This document shows positions 35,757-46,001 of a DNA stretch of 64,000 nucleotides, one piece after another (position 1 is the stretch's first letter; the number at the start of each line of letters is the position of its first letter). The notes beneath the pieces are model-generated. The model did not search any database. It saw only the letters and a program-made list of their open reading frames with translations, and had not been told where the DNA came from. The position numbers and the translations under genes were made by a program. This DNA is from Pseudoxanthomonas wuyuanensis (GTDB lineage Bacteria; Pseudomonadota; Gammaproteobacteria; Xanthomonadales; Xanthomonadaceae): positions 62,001-126,000 of the forward strand of contig NZ_OCND01000009.1 in NCBI RefSeq assembly GCF_900215535.1, written 5' to 3'.

Positions 35757-35910
35757 AGCCGGGGCCGTTGACGGTTCGGCATCGTGATCTGTCGAGTGCG
35801 GACTTCGCACCGCTCGGTAGTCAACGAGAGCCGGACTGCCAAGGCGCCGCGGGCCCTTCTCCGCCCCTCGCCTGCCTACCGCAGGGGAGGAAGCAAAGCC
35901 ATGTCCCTTC

Positions 35911-35945
35911 GCTGCCGGGTCGTCCGGCCCGGCAGCATTTTGTTT
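35911..35945 (+). terminator. Intrinsic terminator after ftsZ
   Basis: GCTGCCGGG (35911-35919), 8-nt loop, CCCGGCAGC (35928-35936), then ATTTTGTTT. The 9-bp G/C-rich stem with a T-rich tail is a good rho-independent terminator and separates ftsZ from lpxC. Confidence 0.8.
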
Positions 35946-36010
35946 CCGGCAAGGCTGAAAAGAGCCCTACCAGCGGATTGTTTCGGTAGTGGGACACACC
36001 GGATCTTCCG

Positions 36011-36039
36011 TTAAGATTCAGCTAATTGCGTGCTATTCT
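36011..36039 (+). promoter_or_regulatory. Predicted lpxC promoter
   Basis: TTAAGA (36011-36016), a 17-nt spacer, and TATTCT (36034-36039) preceded by TGC. It sits between the ftsZ terminator and the lpxC start in an A/T-rich stretch. Confidence 0.55.
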
Positions 36040-36073
36040 CACCGCTCTCGCAGCACCTCCCACGTCCGAGCCA

Positions 36074-36988
36074 ATGGCCCAGCAACGCACCCTCAAGAAT
36101 GTGATCCGCGCCACCGGCGTGGGCCTGCACAGCGGCGAAAAGGTCTACATGACGCTGCGGCCGGCTCCGATCGATGCCGGCATCATGTTCCGGCGCGTGG
36201 ATCTGGACCCGGTGATCGAAATTCCCGCCAGCGCCGAGCTGGTGACCGAAACCACGCTATGCACCGGCTTGAGCCGCGAAGGCGCCAAGGTGCAGACGGT
36301 CGAGCACCTGATGTCGGCGCTGGCCGGCCTGGGCGTGGACAATGTCTATGTGGAACTGTCCTCGGCCGAGCTGCCGATCATGGACGGTTCCGCCGGTCCG
36401 TTCGTGTTCCTGCTGCAGTCCGCCGGCATCGTCGAACAGAACGCGCCCAAGCGCTTCATCCGCATCCTGCGCCCGGTCGAAGTGACCGACGGCGACAAGG
36501 TCGCCCGCTTCGAGCCCTACGACGGTTTCCGTATCGGTTTCACGGTCAAGTTCGATCACCCGATGATTCCGGCTTCGCAGTCGCGGGCCGAGGTGGACTT
36601 TTCCACCGGCGCCTACATCAAGGAAGTGGCGCGTGCGCGCACCTTCGGCTTCATGCGCGATCTGGAATACATGCGCGAGCGCAACCTGGGCCTGGGCGGT
36701 TCGATGGACAATGCCATCGTGCTGGACGAGTTCCGCGTGCTCAACGACGACGGCCTGCGCTACGCCGACGAGTTCGTGCGCCACAAGATCCTCGACGCCA
36801 TCGGCGATCTCTATCTCGCCGGCCGCCCCATCCTGGGGGCCTATGAGGGCTACAAATCCGGCCATGCGCTCAACAACAAGCTGGTGCGCGCACTGATGGC
36901 GGAAACCTCGGCCTGGGAAGAGGTGAGCTTCGACCCGGCCCAGCGCCCGGCACCGGTCGCCTACGGCAATCCGGCGCTGGCCGGCTGA
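36074..36988 (+). CDS. lpxC: UDP-3-O-acyl-N-acetylglucosamine deacetylase
   Basis: LpxC is the zinc enzyme that commits UDP-GlcNAc derivatives to lipid A synthesis. The product is 304 aa, against 305 in E. coli. It starts [21 protein letters not shown], like the family. Zinc-binding His occurs in TVEHLMSAL (residue 78) and in [15 protein letters not shown] near residue 238. The ATG at 36074 is preferred over an in-frame ATG at 36026, which would add 16 unconserved residues upstream of the aligned start. It has its own predicted promoter after the ftsZ terminator. Confidence 0.96.
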   Translation: MAQQRTLKNVIRATGVGLHSGEKVYMTLRPAPIDAGIMFRRVDLDPVIEIPASAELVTETTLCTGLSREGAKVQTVEHLMSALAGLGVDNVYVELSSAELPIMDGSAGPFVFLLQSAGIVEQNAPKRFIRILRPVEVTDGDKVARFEPYDGFRIGFTVKFDHPMIPASQSRAEVDFSTGAYIKEVARARTFGFMRDLEYMRERNLGLGGSMDNAIVLDEFRVLNDDGLRYADEFVRHKILDAIGDLYLAGRPILGAYEGYKSGHALNNKLVRALMAETSAWEEVSFDPAQRPAPVAYGNPALAG

Positions 36989-37053
36989 CCGCTGGGCCAG
37001 CGCCCAGAACCTGTTCGCGATCTCCGGCGGCACGTCAGGGGCTGCCTTGCGGG

Positions 37054-37135
37054 GCGACGTGACTCGCGATGAAGCCTCCGTCATGACCGACCGGGGCGGG
37101 CATGCCCGCGCCACTCCCGCAAGGATTTTGGTCTT
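37054..37135. repeat. Diverged REP-type composite element downstream of lpxC
   Basis: GGGGCGACGTGACTCGCGAT at about 37054, then GGGCATGCCCGC and CACTCCCGCAAGGATTTT near 37120. This is the same order of parts as at 17946-18050. It occupies part of the 393-nt gap between convergent lpxC and the DciA-like gene. Confidence 0.55.
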
Positions 37136-37263
37136 GCAGAGCCGGGTTGGCTGGCCGCTGCTTCGCCCTGGACCTGCGGGCGGTTACGGGATCGCGCACA
37201 GATCTTCCGGCTATTCCTGAACAGGTAACCCGGTTTCCGAGGCCCGCGGTGTTGCGATTACGC

Positions 37264-37297
37264 AATGCCGGAAATGTGACTCGTCACATCGGGCATT
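37264..37297. terminator. Possible lpxC terminator
   Basis: AATGCC (37264-37269) pairs with GGCATT (37292-37297) and, inside it, ATGTGA with TCACAT around a CTCG loop. The hairpin is followed by TCTGAATTT. It is imperfect and only moderately U-rich. Nothing else is recognisable in 37300-37381. Confidence 0.4.
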
Positions 37298-37381
37298 TCT
37301 GAATTTAACACAAAAATAACGAATGACTAACGACCGGATCGCCTTCCGCCGGTAGTATGCGTTGGCCTGTGCGCCCGGGAC

Positions 37382-37861
37382 TTAACGTTTCCGGCCGCCG
37401 CGCCGGTGGTCGGGAGTGGTATCCGGTTCCGCGGAGACGGAATCGTTCAGGGATGCCAGGACAGCTGACAGCGCTTTGCGCGCAGTTTCCGAAAGTGGGT
37501 TGACCGCACGTTGGGCCGGTTGTGCTGGGCTGAGCGGCGTGGTCGAGGTTTTGATGGTCACTTCGGTGGCCTTCAGTCCGATGGATTGGGCCGCGTTGAT
37601 AAGTTCGGGTGCGGCAAGGCGCAGTTTGGCCCGCCACACAGGGGAGTCGACGATAAAAACGAGCCGCCGTCCATCCGCGACATTCGCCAACCGGCAATGC
37701 TGCGACAGGGCCGGGGGTAAACAGGGGCGAAGTTGCTGTTCCAGAGCGTCGAGCCAGAGGGCCCGCCGCACCGGGTCGGTGGCGGCATCCGACATCGCTG
37801 CCTGCAGGGCAGGTTGCGGGGTGCTGGCGGGGCGACGCGTTCTGGACTTCGGATCAGACAT
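37382..37861 (-). CDS. DUF721 / DciA-like protein
   Basis: A 159-aa protein of the DUF721 group, whose best known members (DciA) load the replicative helicase in bacteria that lack DnaC. The core runs from about residue 28 to 110: RRALWLDALEQQLRPCLPPALSQHC, RRLVFIVDSPVWRAKLRLAAPELIN. Both termini are basic or proline-rich and probably disordered. It is convergent with lpxC and divergent from the M23 peptidase gene, with only 8 nt between their start codons. Identification as DciA rests on fold pattern and genome position. Confidence 0.75.
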   Translation of the reverse strand: MSDPKSRTRRPASTPQPALQAAMSDAATDPVRRALWLDALEQQLRPCLPPALSQHCRLANVADGRRLVFIVDSPVWRAKLRLAAPELINAAQSIGLKATEVTIKTSTTPLSPAQPAQRAVNPLSETARKALSAVLASLNDSVSAEPDTTPDHRRGGRKR

Positions 37862-37869
37862 CGGTATCT

Positions 37870-38820
37870 ATGACTTTTCAAAACATCGCTAACAATACAC
37901 GCGCCTGGTTGGCCGAATCGCTGACAAGAAAATCAAACCAGGTACGTGGCGTCTTCATCGCGCGGCCGTTGGCCAGCGCAGGTTTTCTTCTCATGGCAGG
38001 GTTGGTGGCCGGTGTCGGCGGCCGCAGCGCGCTGGGGATGGCCCAGGTGTCGATGCTGCAGGCCAGCGCCGAGCAGCGCGACAGCGAGCTTGCCCAGGTC
38101 CGCCGCGGCGCCCAGCAGGAAATCAACGCCATGGCCGCGCGTCTTGGCGAGCTGCAGGCCCAGGCCAACCGTCTCAACGCATTGGGCGACCGCCTGACCC
38201 GGGTCGGCCAGCTGCAGGACGGCGAATTCGATTTCAACGAACCGGTCGGCCTGGGCGGCAACGACGTCAGCTACGACATGAAGCCGGCCGAACTGCAATC
38301 CGGCGTGGAGCGGCTGGAGCGCCAGTTCGCCGCTTCCGGCCAGCAGCTGTCGGTGCTGGAAGCGCTGCTGTTCAACCGCGAGCTGGACAAGAACGCCACC
38401 CCGTCGCGGATGCCGATCGCCAACAGCTACATCACCTCCGGCTTCGGCGGCCGCGCCGACCCGTTCGGCGGCGGCGGCCAGTACCACAAGGGCATCGACT
38501 TCAAGGCCAGGGTCGGCGACCCGGTGCTGGCGGTGGCCGATGGCGTGGTCAGCTTCGCCGGCGTCAAGGGCGGCTACGGCAACGTCATCGACGTGGACCA
38601 TGGCAATGGCTACATCACCCGTTATGCGCACAACTCGCGGCTGACGGTGAAGGCCGGCGACCTGGTCCGGGTGGGTCAGGAGGTGGCCAAGGCCGGCTCC
38701 AGCGGCCGTTCCACCGGCGCGCACGTGCATTTCGAAGTCTGGGAGAACGGGCGCGTGGTCAATCCGCGCAAGTTCCTCGGCGACGGCCCGACGCCGGTGG
38801 GTGCAGTGAAGCGAGGGTAG
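37870..38820 (+). CDS. M23 family peptidoglycan endopeptidase (LytM-domain), membrane anchored
   Basis: A 316-aa envelope protein with an N-terminal membrane segment (about residues 33-50), a coiled-coil region (about 60-105) and a C-terminal zinc-dependent LytM domain. The domain has the metal ligands in YHKGIDF and the HVHFE motif, so it is probably catalytically active, unlike degenerate EnvC/NlpD types. It occupies the place between lpxC and secA taken by secM in E. coli. The ATG at 37870 is only 8 nt from the divergent DciA-like start, and no clear RBS was seen. Confidence 0.88.
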   Translation: MTFQNIANNTRAWLAESLTRKSNQVRGVFIARPLASAGFLLMAGLVAGVGGRSALGMAQVSMLQASAEQRDSELAQVRRGAQQEINAMAARLGELQAQANRLNALGDRLTRVGQLQDGEFDFNEPVGLGGNDVSYDMKPAELQSGVERLERQFAASGQQLSVLEALLFNRELDKNATPSRMPIANSYITSGFGGRADPFGGGGQYHKGIDFKARVGDPVLAVADGVVSFAGVKGGYGNVIDVDHGNGYITRYAHNSRLTVKAGDLVRVGQEVAKAGSSGRSTGAHVHFEVWENGRVVNPRKFLGDGPTPVGAVKRG

Positions 38821-39019
38821 AGCGGGCCTTTGGCCCGCCGTTGCCGTCCAACCGGCCTTCGCAGCCGCCGCTGGATCGCTAGTGTTTGGCGCGTGAATCT
38901 CTCTCCCAGGGGCGATTCTGATGATGGTTCCTGTGCCGCCGCGATGGCAGTGGCAGGCCACGGCCTACCCTACTTGATTCCCCCGGAGCCGCCCCAAGCT
39001 ACAATAGGCCGTTGCCAGA

Positions 39020-39047
39020 CAGGGCGCATTGCGCCCTGTTTCGTTTT
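39020..39047 (+). terminator. Terminator-like hairpin in the secA leader
   Basis: CAGGGCGC (39020-39027), loop ATT, GCGCCCTG (39031-39038), then TTTCGTTTT. It is 60-70 nt before the secA ATG. It could end M23 peptidase transcripts, or act as an attenuator of secA if transcription starts upstream. The rest of the 286-nt gap shows nothing recognisable. Confidence 0.7.
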
Positions 39048-39106
39048 GGGCGCCAGGGGTGATTGCTGGTGCGCCCCCGACGCTCCTTTCCAATCCGGTT
39101 CCCTAC

Positions 39107-41863
<2,757 letters not shown>

Positions 41864-41919
41864 TACCGGGCGCAGCCCGTGCTTTCCATCGCCGCCGCCA
41901 TCGCGCAGCTGGTGTTGCG

Positions 41920-42064
41920 CCCCCCTCACCCCAACCCTCTCCCCCGCGAGCGGGGGAGAGGGGGCTAAAAGCAAATCGGGATGCTTCCGCCGCACGCGTA
42001 CGCCCTTGCCCTTTTCCTCTCCCCCATACATGGGGGAGAGGATGCCGAAGGCAGGTGAGGGGGG
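41920..42064. repeat. 145-nt palindromic element between secA and the Nudix gene
   Basis: The ends CCCCCCTCACC (41920-41930) and GGTGAGGGGGG (42054-42064) are perfect inverted repeats. Inside are two more hairpins: CCCTCTCCCCCG-CGAG-CGGGGGAGAGGG (41935-41962) and CCTCTCCCCCA-(4)-TGGGGGAGAGG (42016-42041). The layout suggests a small non-autonomous mobile element. A related half-copy lies near 45023. The flanking parts of 41864-42223 show no gene. Confidence 0.75.
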
Positions 42065-42223
42065 AGCGGAGTCGGTAGCGTTGCGGAAGAGGCGCATGCC
42101 GCGTTCGCAGTGCGGCCACGTGGTGCCCCGGCAGCCGCACACGGTCACGGAAACCCGCAGCGAGCGCGGGTATTCCGCACAAACCAATTGCGTTTCGCCG
42201 CCGAATACCGGCAAGCTTCGGTC

Positions 42224-43195
42224 ATGTCCGACGAAAAACCGCTCAGGTCCATCCATGTCGTGGCCGGTGTCATCACCGACGCCCGCGGCCGCATCCTGCT
42301 GGCCCGGCGTACCGAGGGCCGGGATCTGGCCGGACGCTGGGAATTTCCGGGCGGCAAGCGCGAACCGGGCGAGACGCCAGAAGATGCGCTGATCCGGGAA
42401 CTGCAGGAAGAACTGGGCATCACCCCCAAGGTTGGCCCGGCGCTGATCAACGTGCCGCAGCATTACCCCGACAAACGCCTGCGCCTGGACGTACGCTACG
42501 TAACGGCCTGGGAAGGCCATCCGCGCGGCCACGAAGGACAAGCGCTGGCCTGGGTGGCGCCGGACAAGTTGCCGCGCTACGACATGCCGCCGGCGGATCG
42601 TCCGGTGGTGGCGGCGCTGCTGCACCCGGATCGCTATCTGGTCACACCGGAACCGGGCGACGATGATGCCGGCTGGCTGGCCAGCCTGCAGCAGGCCATC
42701 GACAGCGGCATCCGCCGGGTCCAACTGCGCGCGCGCGGCATCGATGGCGCGCGTTGGCGCAACCTGGCCAAGGCGGCGGTGCGGCATTGCCGCAAGGCCA
42801 AGGTGGAGGTGCTGATAAACGCCGATATCGAACTGGCCCGCGAGCTGGGCACCGGCGTCCACCTGCGCGCGGCCCAGCTTGCGGAGCTGTCGGCGCGGCC
42901 CCTGCCGGACACGGCAGTGGTCGCGGTGTCCTGCCACAACGCCAAGGAGCTGCAACGGGCCGAAGCCATCGGCTGCGACTTCGCGGTACTCGGCACCCTG
43001 AAATCCTCCGCCAGCCACCTTGGCGTCGCACCGTTGGGTTGGGATGGATTCGCGAAACTGCGAGAAGCGGTATCGCTGCCTATTTACGCCATCGGCGGCA
43101 TGAGCGCAGACGACATAGGACAAGCGCGCCAGCACGGCGCCCAAGGCGTCGCCGCCATTCGCGCACTGTGGCCGGTGGCGTTGGCGACGGTCTGA
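42224..43195 (+). CDS. Nudix hydrolase (MutT-like) fused to a thiamine-phosphate-synthase-like domain
   Basis: A 323-aa two-domain protein. The N-terminal 130 residues are a MutT-type Nudix domain (VAGVITDARGRILLARR, WEFPGGKREPGETPED, RELQEELGI with the full Nudix box), which would hydrolyse 8-oxo-dGTP or similar nucleotides. The C-terminal 185 residues are a ThiE/TenI-like TIM barrel (IDSGIRRVQLRARG, LGTGVHLRA, VAVSCHNAKELQRAEAIGCDFAVLG). Such fusions are widespread in gammaproteobacteria, often downstream of secA as here. The barrel's own activity is not established. Confidence 0.9.
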   Translation: MSDEKPLRSIHVVAGVITDARGRILLARRTEGRDLAGRWEFPGGKREPGETPEDALIRELQEELGITPKVGPALINVPQHYPDKRLRLDVRYVTAWEGHPRGHEGQALAWVAPDKLPRYDMPPADRPVVAALLHPDRYLVTPEPGDDDAGWLASLQQAIDSGIRRVQLRARGIDGARWRNLAKAAVRHCRKAKVEVLINADIELARELGTGVHLRAAQLAELSARPLPDTAVVAVSCHNAKELQRAEAIGCDFAVLGTLKSSASHLGVAPLGWDGFAKLREAVSLPIYAIGGMSADDIGQARQHGAQGVAAIRALWPVALATV

Positions 43196-43254
43196 TCGGG
43201 GGCGCAAGCGTTCCGCCATCTGCAGTGGAGCGGGAAGTGCGCAGCCCGTGCTTT

Positions 43255-43556
43255 TCACTCCAACGCGCGCAGGACATCTTCGGCAACCGTATCAGGCTGC
43301 TTCAGCATGTCGTGGTTCCAATAGCGTTTGTCCCGGTAACCCTGCGACGCCAGCCAGGCGGTACGGGCCGCGTCCGATTCCGCATTGTCCAGATGCTGGC
43401 CGCCGTCGATTTCGACAATCAAGCGCTTTTCGAAACAGACAAAATCGACGCGGTAATCGCCAAGTGGCTGCTGGCGCCTGAACTTGGGCGCCTGCAAGCG
43501 GCCTGTGCGCAGCAACTGCCAATCTTCCGCTCCGCATCGGTGGCGCCGGTGCGCAT
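43255..43556 (-). pseudogene. DUF559 (endonuclease-like) gene with a one-base frameshift
   Basis: From an ATG at 43556 the minus strand reads MRTGATDAERKI, the usual DUF559 N-terminus. After one missing base at about 43521 it continues in another frame as WQLLRTGRLQAPKFRRQQPL, then GDYRVDFVCFEKRLIVEIDGGQHLD and the C-terminal WLASQGY. Restoring a single T before TGG would give an intact protein of about 100 residues. The family resembles very-short-patch-repair-type nucleases; its function is unknown. The lesion may be real or a sequencing error. Confidence 0.7.
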
Positions 43557-43592
43557 GCGCCTGGCCAGGGGAGCCGACCGTGGGGGACGGAT

Positions 43593-44213
43593 TTATCCTG
43601 CCATCGCGCTGGCCAGCACCCGGTAGCGCGCGTCCAGCTCGGCCACTGCGGTTTGCAGGTGAGCGATGTCGCCGTCGTTGATCACCACATCATCAGCCAG
43701 CGCTAATCGCTGGGCGCGGCTGGCCTGGGCGTCGATCATCCGGTCGGCTAGCTCGGCGTCGATGCCGTCACGCTGCATCAGCCGCGCTTTCTGGGTGGCG
43801 ACCGGTGCGTCCACCACCAGAATCCGGTCCAGCCATGGGTAGCGGGCGCGGCCGCCGCCTTCGGTCAACAACGGCGCCATGGCCACCGCGTACCGGCCTG
43901 GCGCGTTTTCGCAAAGGACCCGCATGCGTTCGCGGATGATCGGATGCAACAGGCCCTCCAGCACGCGCCGCTGCGCATCGTCGCCGAATACCCGCGCGCG
44001 CAGCGCGGCGCGGTCCAGCCGGCCATCGGCCTGCAGCACGTCATTGCCGAAATGCGCCACCACGGCGGCCAATGCCGGTTGCCCGGGTTCGACCGCTTCC
44101 CGCGCAATCAGATCGGCATCCACCACGACCACATCGTGCGCGATGAAGGCTTTTTCGATGGCGCTCTTGCCGGACGCAATGCCGCCGGTCAGCCCGATGA
44201 TGTAATCGCTCAT
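43593..44213 (-). CDS. coaE: Dephospho-CoA kinase
   Basis: CoaE carries out the last step of coenzyme A synthesis, phosphorylating dephospho-CoA. The 206-aa P-loop kinase has Walker A IIGLTGGIASGKSAI at residues 5-19, VVDADLIAREAVEPGQPAL, the lid and CoA-binding segment LLHPIIRERM, and VVDAPVATQKARLMQRDG. coaE next to pilD is conserved in this bacterial group. Here a toxin-antitoxin pair on the other strand separates the two genes. Confidence 0.95.
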   Translation of the reverse strand: MSDYIIGLTGGIASGKSAIEKAFIAHDVVVVDADLIAREAVEPGQPALAAVVAHFGNDVLQADGRLDRAALRARVFGDDAQRRVLEGLLHPIIRERMRVLCENAPGRYAVAMAPLLTEGGGRARYPWLDRILVVDAPVATQKARLMQRDGIDAELADRMIDAQASRAQRLALADDVVINDGDIAHLQTAVAELDARYRVLASAMAG

Positions 44214-44360
44214 GCCGGGATTATCGCTGAGTCACAATAGTCGTGCGGACCTTGGAAAGCGCGGAGTCGACGCTGCGTCCCCTCTCCGGCAACGAGAGGG
44301 AGCTTCGCCAAACTGAACGGATGGAGCTATTCGTCCTAACTTGACAGCCGACCTCAAGTA

Positions 44361-44381
44361 ATGAAAACGTATATATTTCAT
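44361..44381. promoter_or_regulatory. Possible operator of the toxin-antitoxin pair
   Basis: ATGAAA and TTTCAT form an inverted repeat around the A/T-rich ACGTATATA centre, 30 nt upstream of the antitoxin ATG. A TTGACA lies at 44341-44346. RHH antitoxins usually repress their own operon at such palindromes. The -10 element was not clear. Confidence 0.4.
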
Positions 44382-44410
44382 CAACACCAAAGGCCGTCGA
44401 GGTCGTCGTC

Positions 44411-44689
44411 ATGTCGAAAGAAGCCGTGTTCACGATGAAGCTGGAACCCGAATTGCGGGATCAGTTCATGGCCGAGGCCGAGGCGGCGCATCGCCCTGCC
44501 TCGCAGGTGGTGAGGGAACTGATGCGCGAGTTTGTTCAACGTCAGCGCCAAGCGCGGGAGTACGACGAATTCCTGCAACGCAAGGTGGAAGTGGCCCGGA
44601 GTTCGGTGCGGTCGGGGAAAGGCCAATCCAACGATGAGATCGAAGCCAAGTTCGCCGCGCGGCGTTCCAAGGTGTCGAATCAGGAGTGA
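44411..44689 (+). CDS. Ribbon-helix-helix antitoxin
   Basis: A 92-aa protein whose N-terminal 45 residues (EAVFTMKLEPELRDQFMAEAEAAHRPASQVVRELMREFVQRQ, read in parts) fit a ribbon-helix-helix DNA-binding domain. The charged C-terminal half would bind the toxin. Its stop overlaps the start of the following toxin gene (GTGA), the normal arrangement of a type II module. The antitoxin would repress its own promoter and neutralise the toxin. Confidence 0.85.
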   Translation: MSKEAVFTMKLEPELRDQFMAEAEAAHRPASQVVRELMREFVQRQRQAREYDEFLQRKVEVARSSVRSGKGQSNDEIEAKFAARRSKVSNQE

Positions 44690-44976
44690 GGGTGCTCTGG
44701 ACGCCAGAGGCTGAGCAGGACCGCGACACCATCTGGGATGCGATTGCGGCCGACAACCCGCCCGCCGCGGTTCGGATGGATCAACTTTTTAGCCAGGCCG
44801 CCGCAAAGCTGGCGAAATTCCCGATGCTCGGGCATGCCGGAAAGATCCCCGGCACTCGCGAATGGATTCCTCACGAGAGCTACCGACTGGTGTATGAGAT
44901 CGCGAACGACGAAAGCGCCCTATGGGTGCTGGCCCTGGTCCATACAGCGCGCCAATGGCCCGCGGTGAGGGACTGA
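44686..44976 (+). CDS. RelE/ParE-family toxin
   Basis: A 96-aa protein of the RelE/ParE fold: LWTPEAEQDRDTIWDAIAADNP at the N-terminus, then LFSQAAAKLAKFPMLGHAGKIPGTREW, YRLVYEI and ALVHTARQWP at the end. The family contains both ribosome-dependent mRNA endonucleases and gyrase inhibitors. The REWIPHESYRLVYEI pattern is ParE-like, but the target cannot be read with certainty. The start is a GTG overlapping the antitoxin stop, with CAGGAG just inside the antitoxin gene. Confidence 0.87.
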   Translation: MRVLWTPEAEQDRDTIWDAIAADNPPAAVRMDQLFSQAAAKLAKFPMLGHAGKIPGTREWIPHESYRLVYEIANDESALWVLALVHTARQWPAVRD

Positions 44977-45022
44977 GCAATCAACCGCTTGACCGTTCCT
45001 GTCACTTCTAGGAATCCGAGAG

Positions 45023-45100
45023 GAGCGGCCATTTCGCGGGAGAGGGTGCCCGCGAAGCGGGGGAGAGGGGACGGGCGCAGCCCGTGCTCTTCATCCCGGC
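45023..45100. repeat. Partial palindromic element near the pilD 3' end
   Basis: GGGAGAGGGTGCCCGCGAAG followed by CGGGGGAGAGGGG, then GGGCGCAGCCCGTGCT. The last motif also occurs next to the 145-nt element (about 41868) and near 43237, so these are copies of one dispersed family. Confidence 0.5.
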
Positions 45101-45128
45101 CGCAAGAATGTGCAGCTGGCGCTACGAC

Positions 45129-45992
45129 CTAACGCAATCCGGCATATCGCAGGTAAGCGCCTACTATCTGCTCGCCCCAGAAGAAGACTATCCAGCCGGC
45201 GATGGCCAGGTAGGGGCCAAAGGGGATGGGGGTGGCGCGGTCGCGGCCTTTGGCGGCCAGCCAGATGGAGCCGATGATGGCGCCCACCAGCGAGGAAATC
45301 AGGATGGTCGGCAGGATGCCGTTCAAGCCTACCCAGGCGCCTATGGCGGCCAGTAGCTTGAAATCGCCGTGGCCCATGCCTTCCTTGCCGGTGATCTGCT
45401 TGAACAGCCACCACACCGACCATAGCGATACATAGCCGGCCACCGCACCCAGCACGGCGGGCTTGGAAATCATGTACAGGTTGTCGGTGCTGGCTATCAA
45501 CCCCAGCCACAGCAGCGGCAACGTCAGCTGGTCCGGCAGCAGGCGGGTGCGCAGGTCAATGCCGGACAGCGCAACCAGAAAGCAGCTCAGCAACGCGGCG
45601 CCAAAACCCTGCCAGCCAAAGCCGAAATGCCAGACCGAGGCCAGCGCCAGCGCCGCGGTCAGCAGCTCCACCAGCGGGTACTGCGGGGAAATAGGCGCCT
45701 TGCAGTGGCGGCACTTGCCGCGCAGTACCAGCCAGCTGAACAGCGGGATGTTCTCGAACCACGACAGCTGGTGCTTGCAGTGCGGGCAATGCGAGCGCTC
45801 CACCACGATGCCCGGTGGCGGCGGGTCATAGATCTCCGGTTGCTCCAGGATCTCGCGTGCATCGCGCTTCCACTGCCACTCCAGCCGGGGCGGCAACCGC
45901 AGGATCACCACATTGAGAAAGCTGCCGACCAGCAGGCCAAGGGTGGCAACGACCGGATAGCCGATGCCGGGGTTCTGATCCAGGAATGCCAT
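45129..45992 (-). CDS. pilD: Type IV prepilin leader peptidase / N-methyltransferase
   Basis: PilD cleaves the leader from prepilins such as PilA and methylates the new N-terminal Phe. The 287-aa membrane protein has the cytoplasmic zinc domain with CPHC and CRHC (cysteines 69, 72, 94, 97). The catalytic aspartates lie in SGIDLRTRLLPD and GMGHGDFKLLAA. About seven further membrane segments follow. It lies 9 nt after pilC on the same strand and is the last gene of the pilus group before coaE. Confidence 0.96.
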   Translation of the reverse strand: MAFLDQNPGIGYPVVATLGLLVGSFLNVVILRLPPRLEWQWKRDAREILEQPEIYDPPPPGIVVERSHCPHCKHQLSWFENIPLFSWLVLRGKCRHCKAPISPQYPLVELLTAALALASVWHFGFGWQGFGAALLSCFLVALSGIDLRTRLLPDQLTLPLLWLGLIASTDNLYMISKPAVLGAVAGYVSLWSVWWLFKQITGKEGMGHGDFKLLAAIGAWVGLNGILPTILISSLVGAIIGSIWLAAKGRDRATPIPFGPYLAIAGWIVFFWGEQIVGAYLRYAGLR

Positions 45993-46001
45993 CGGGTGAG
46001 T

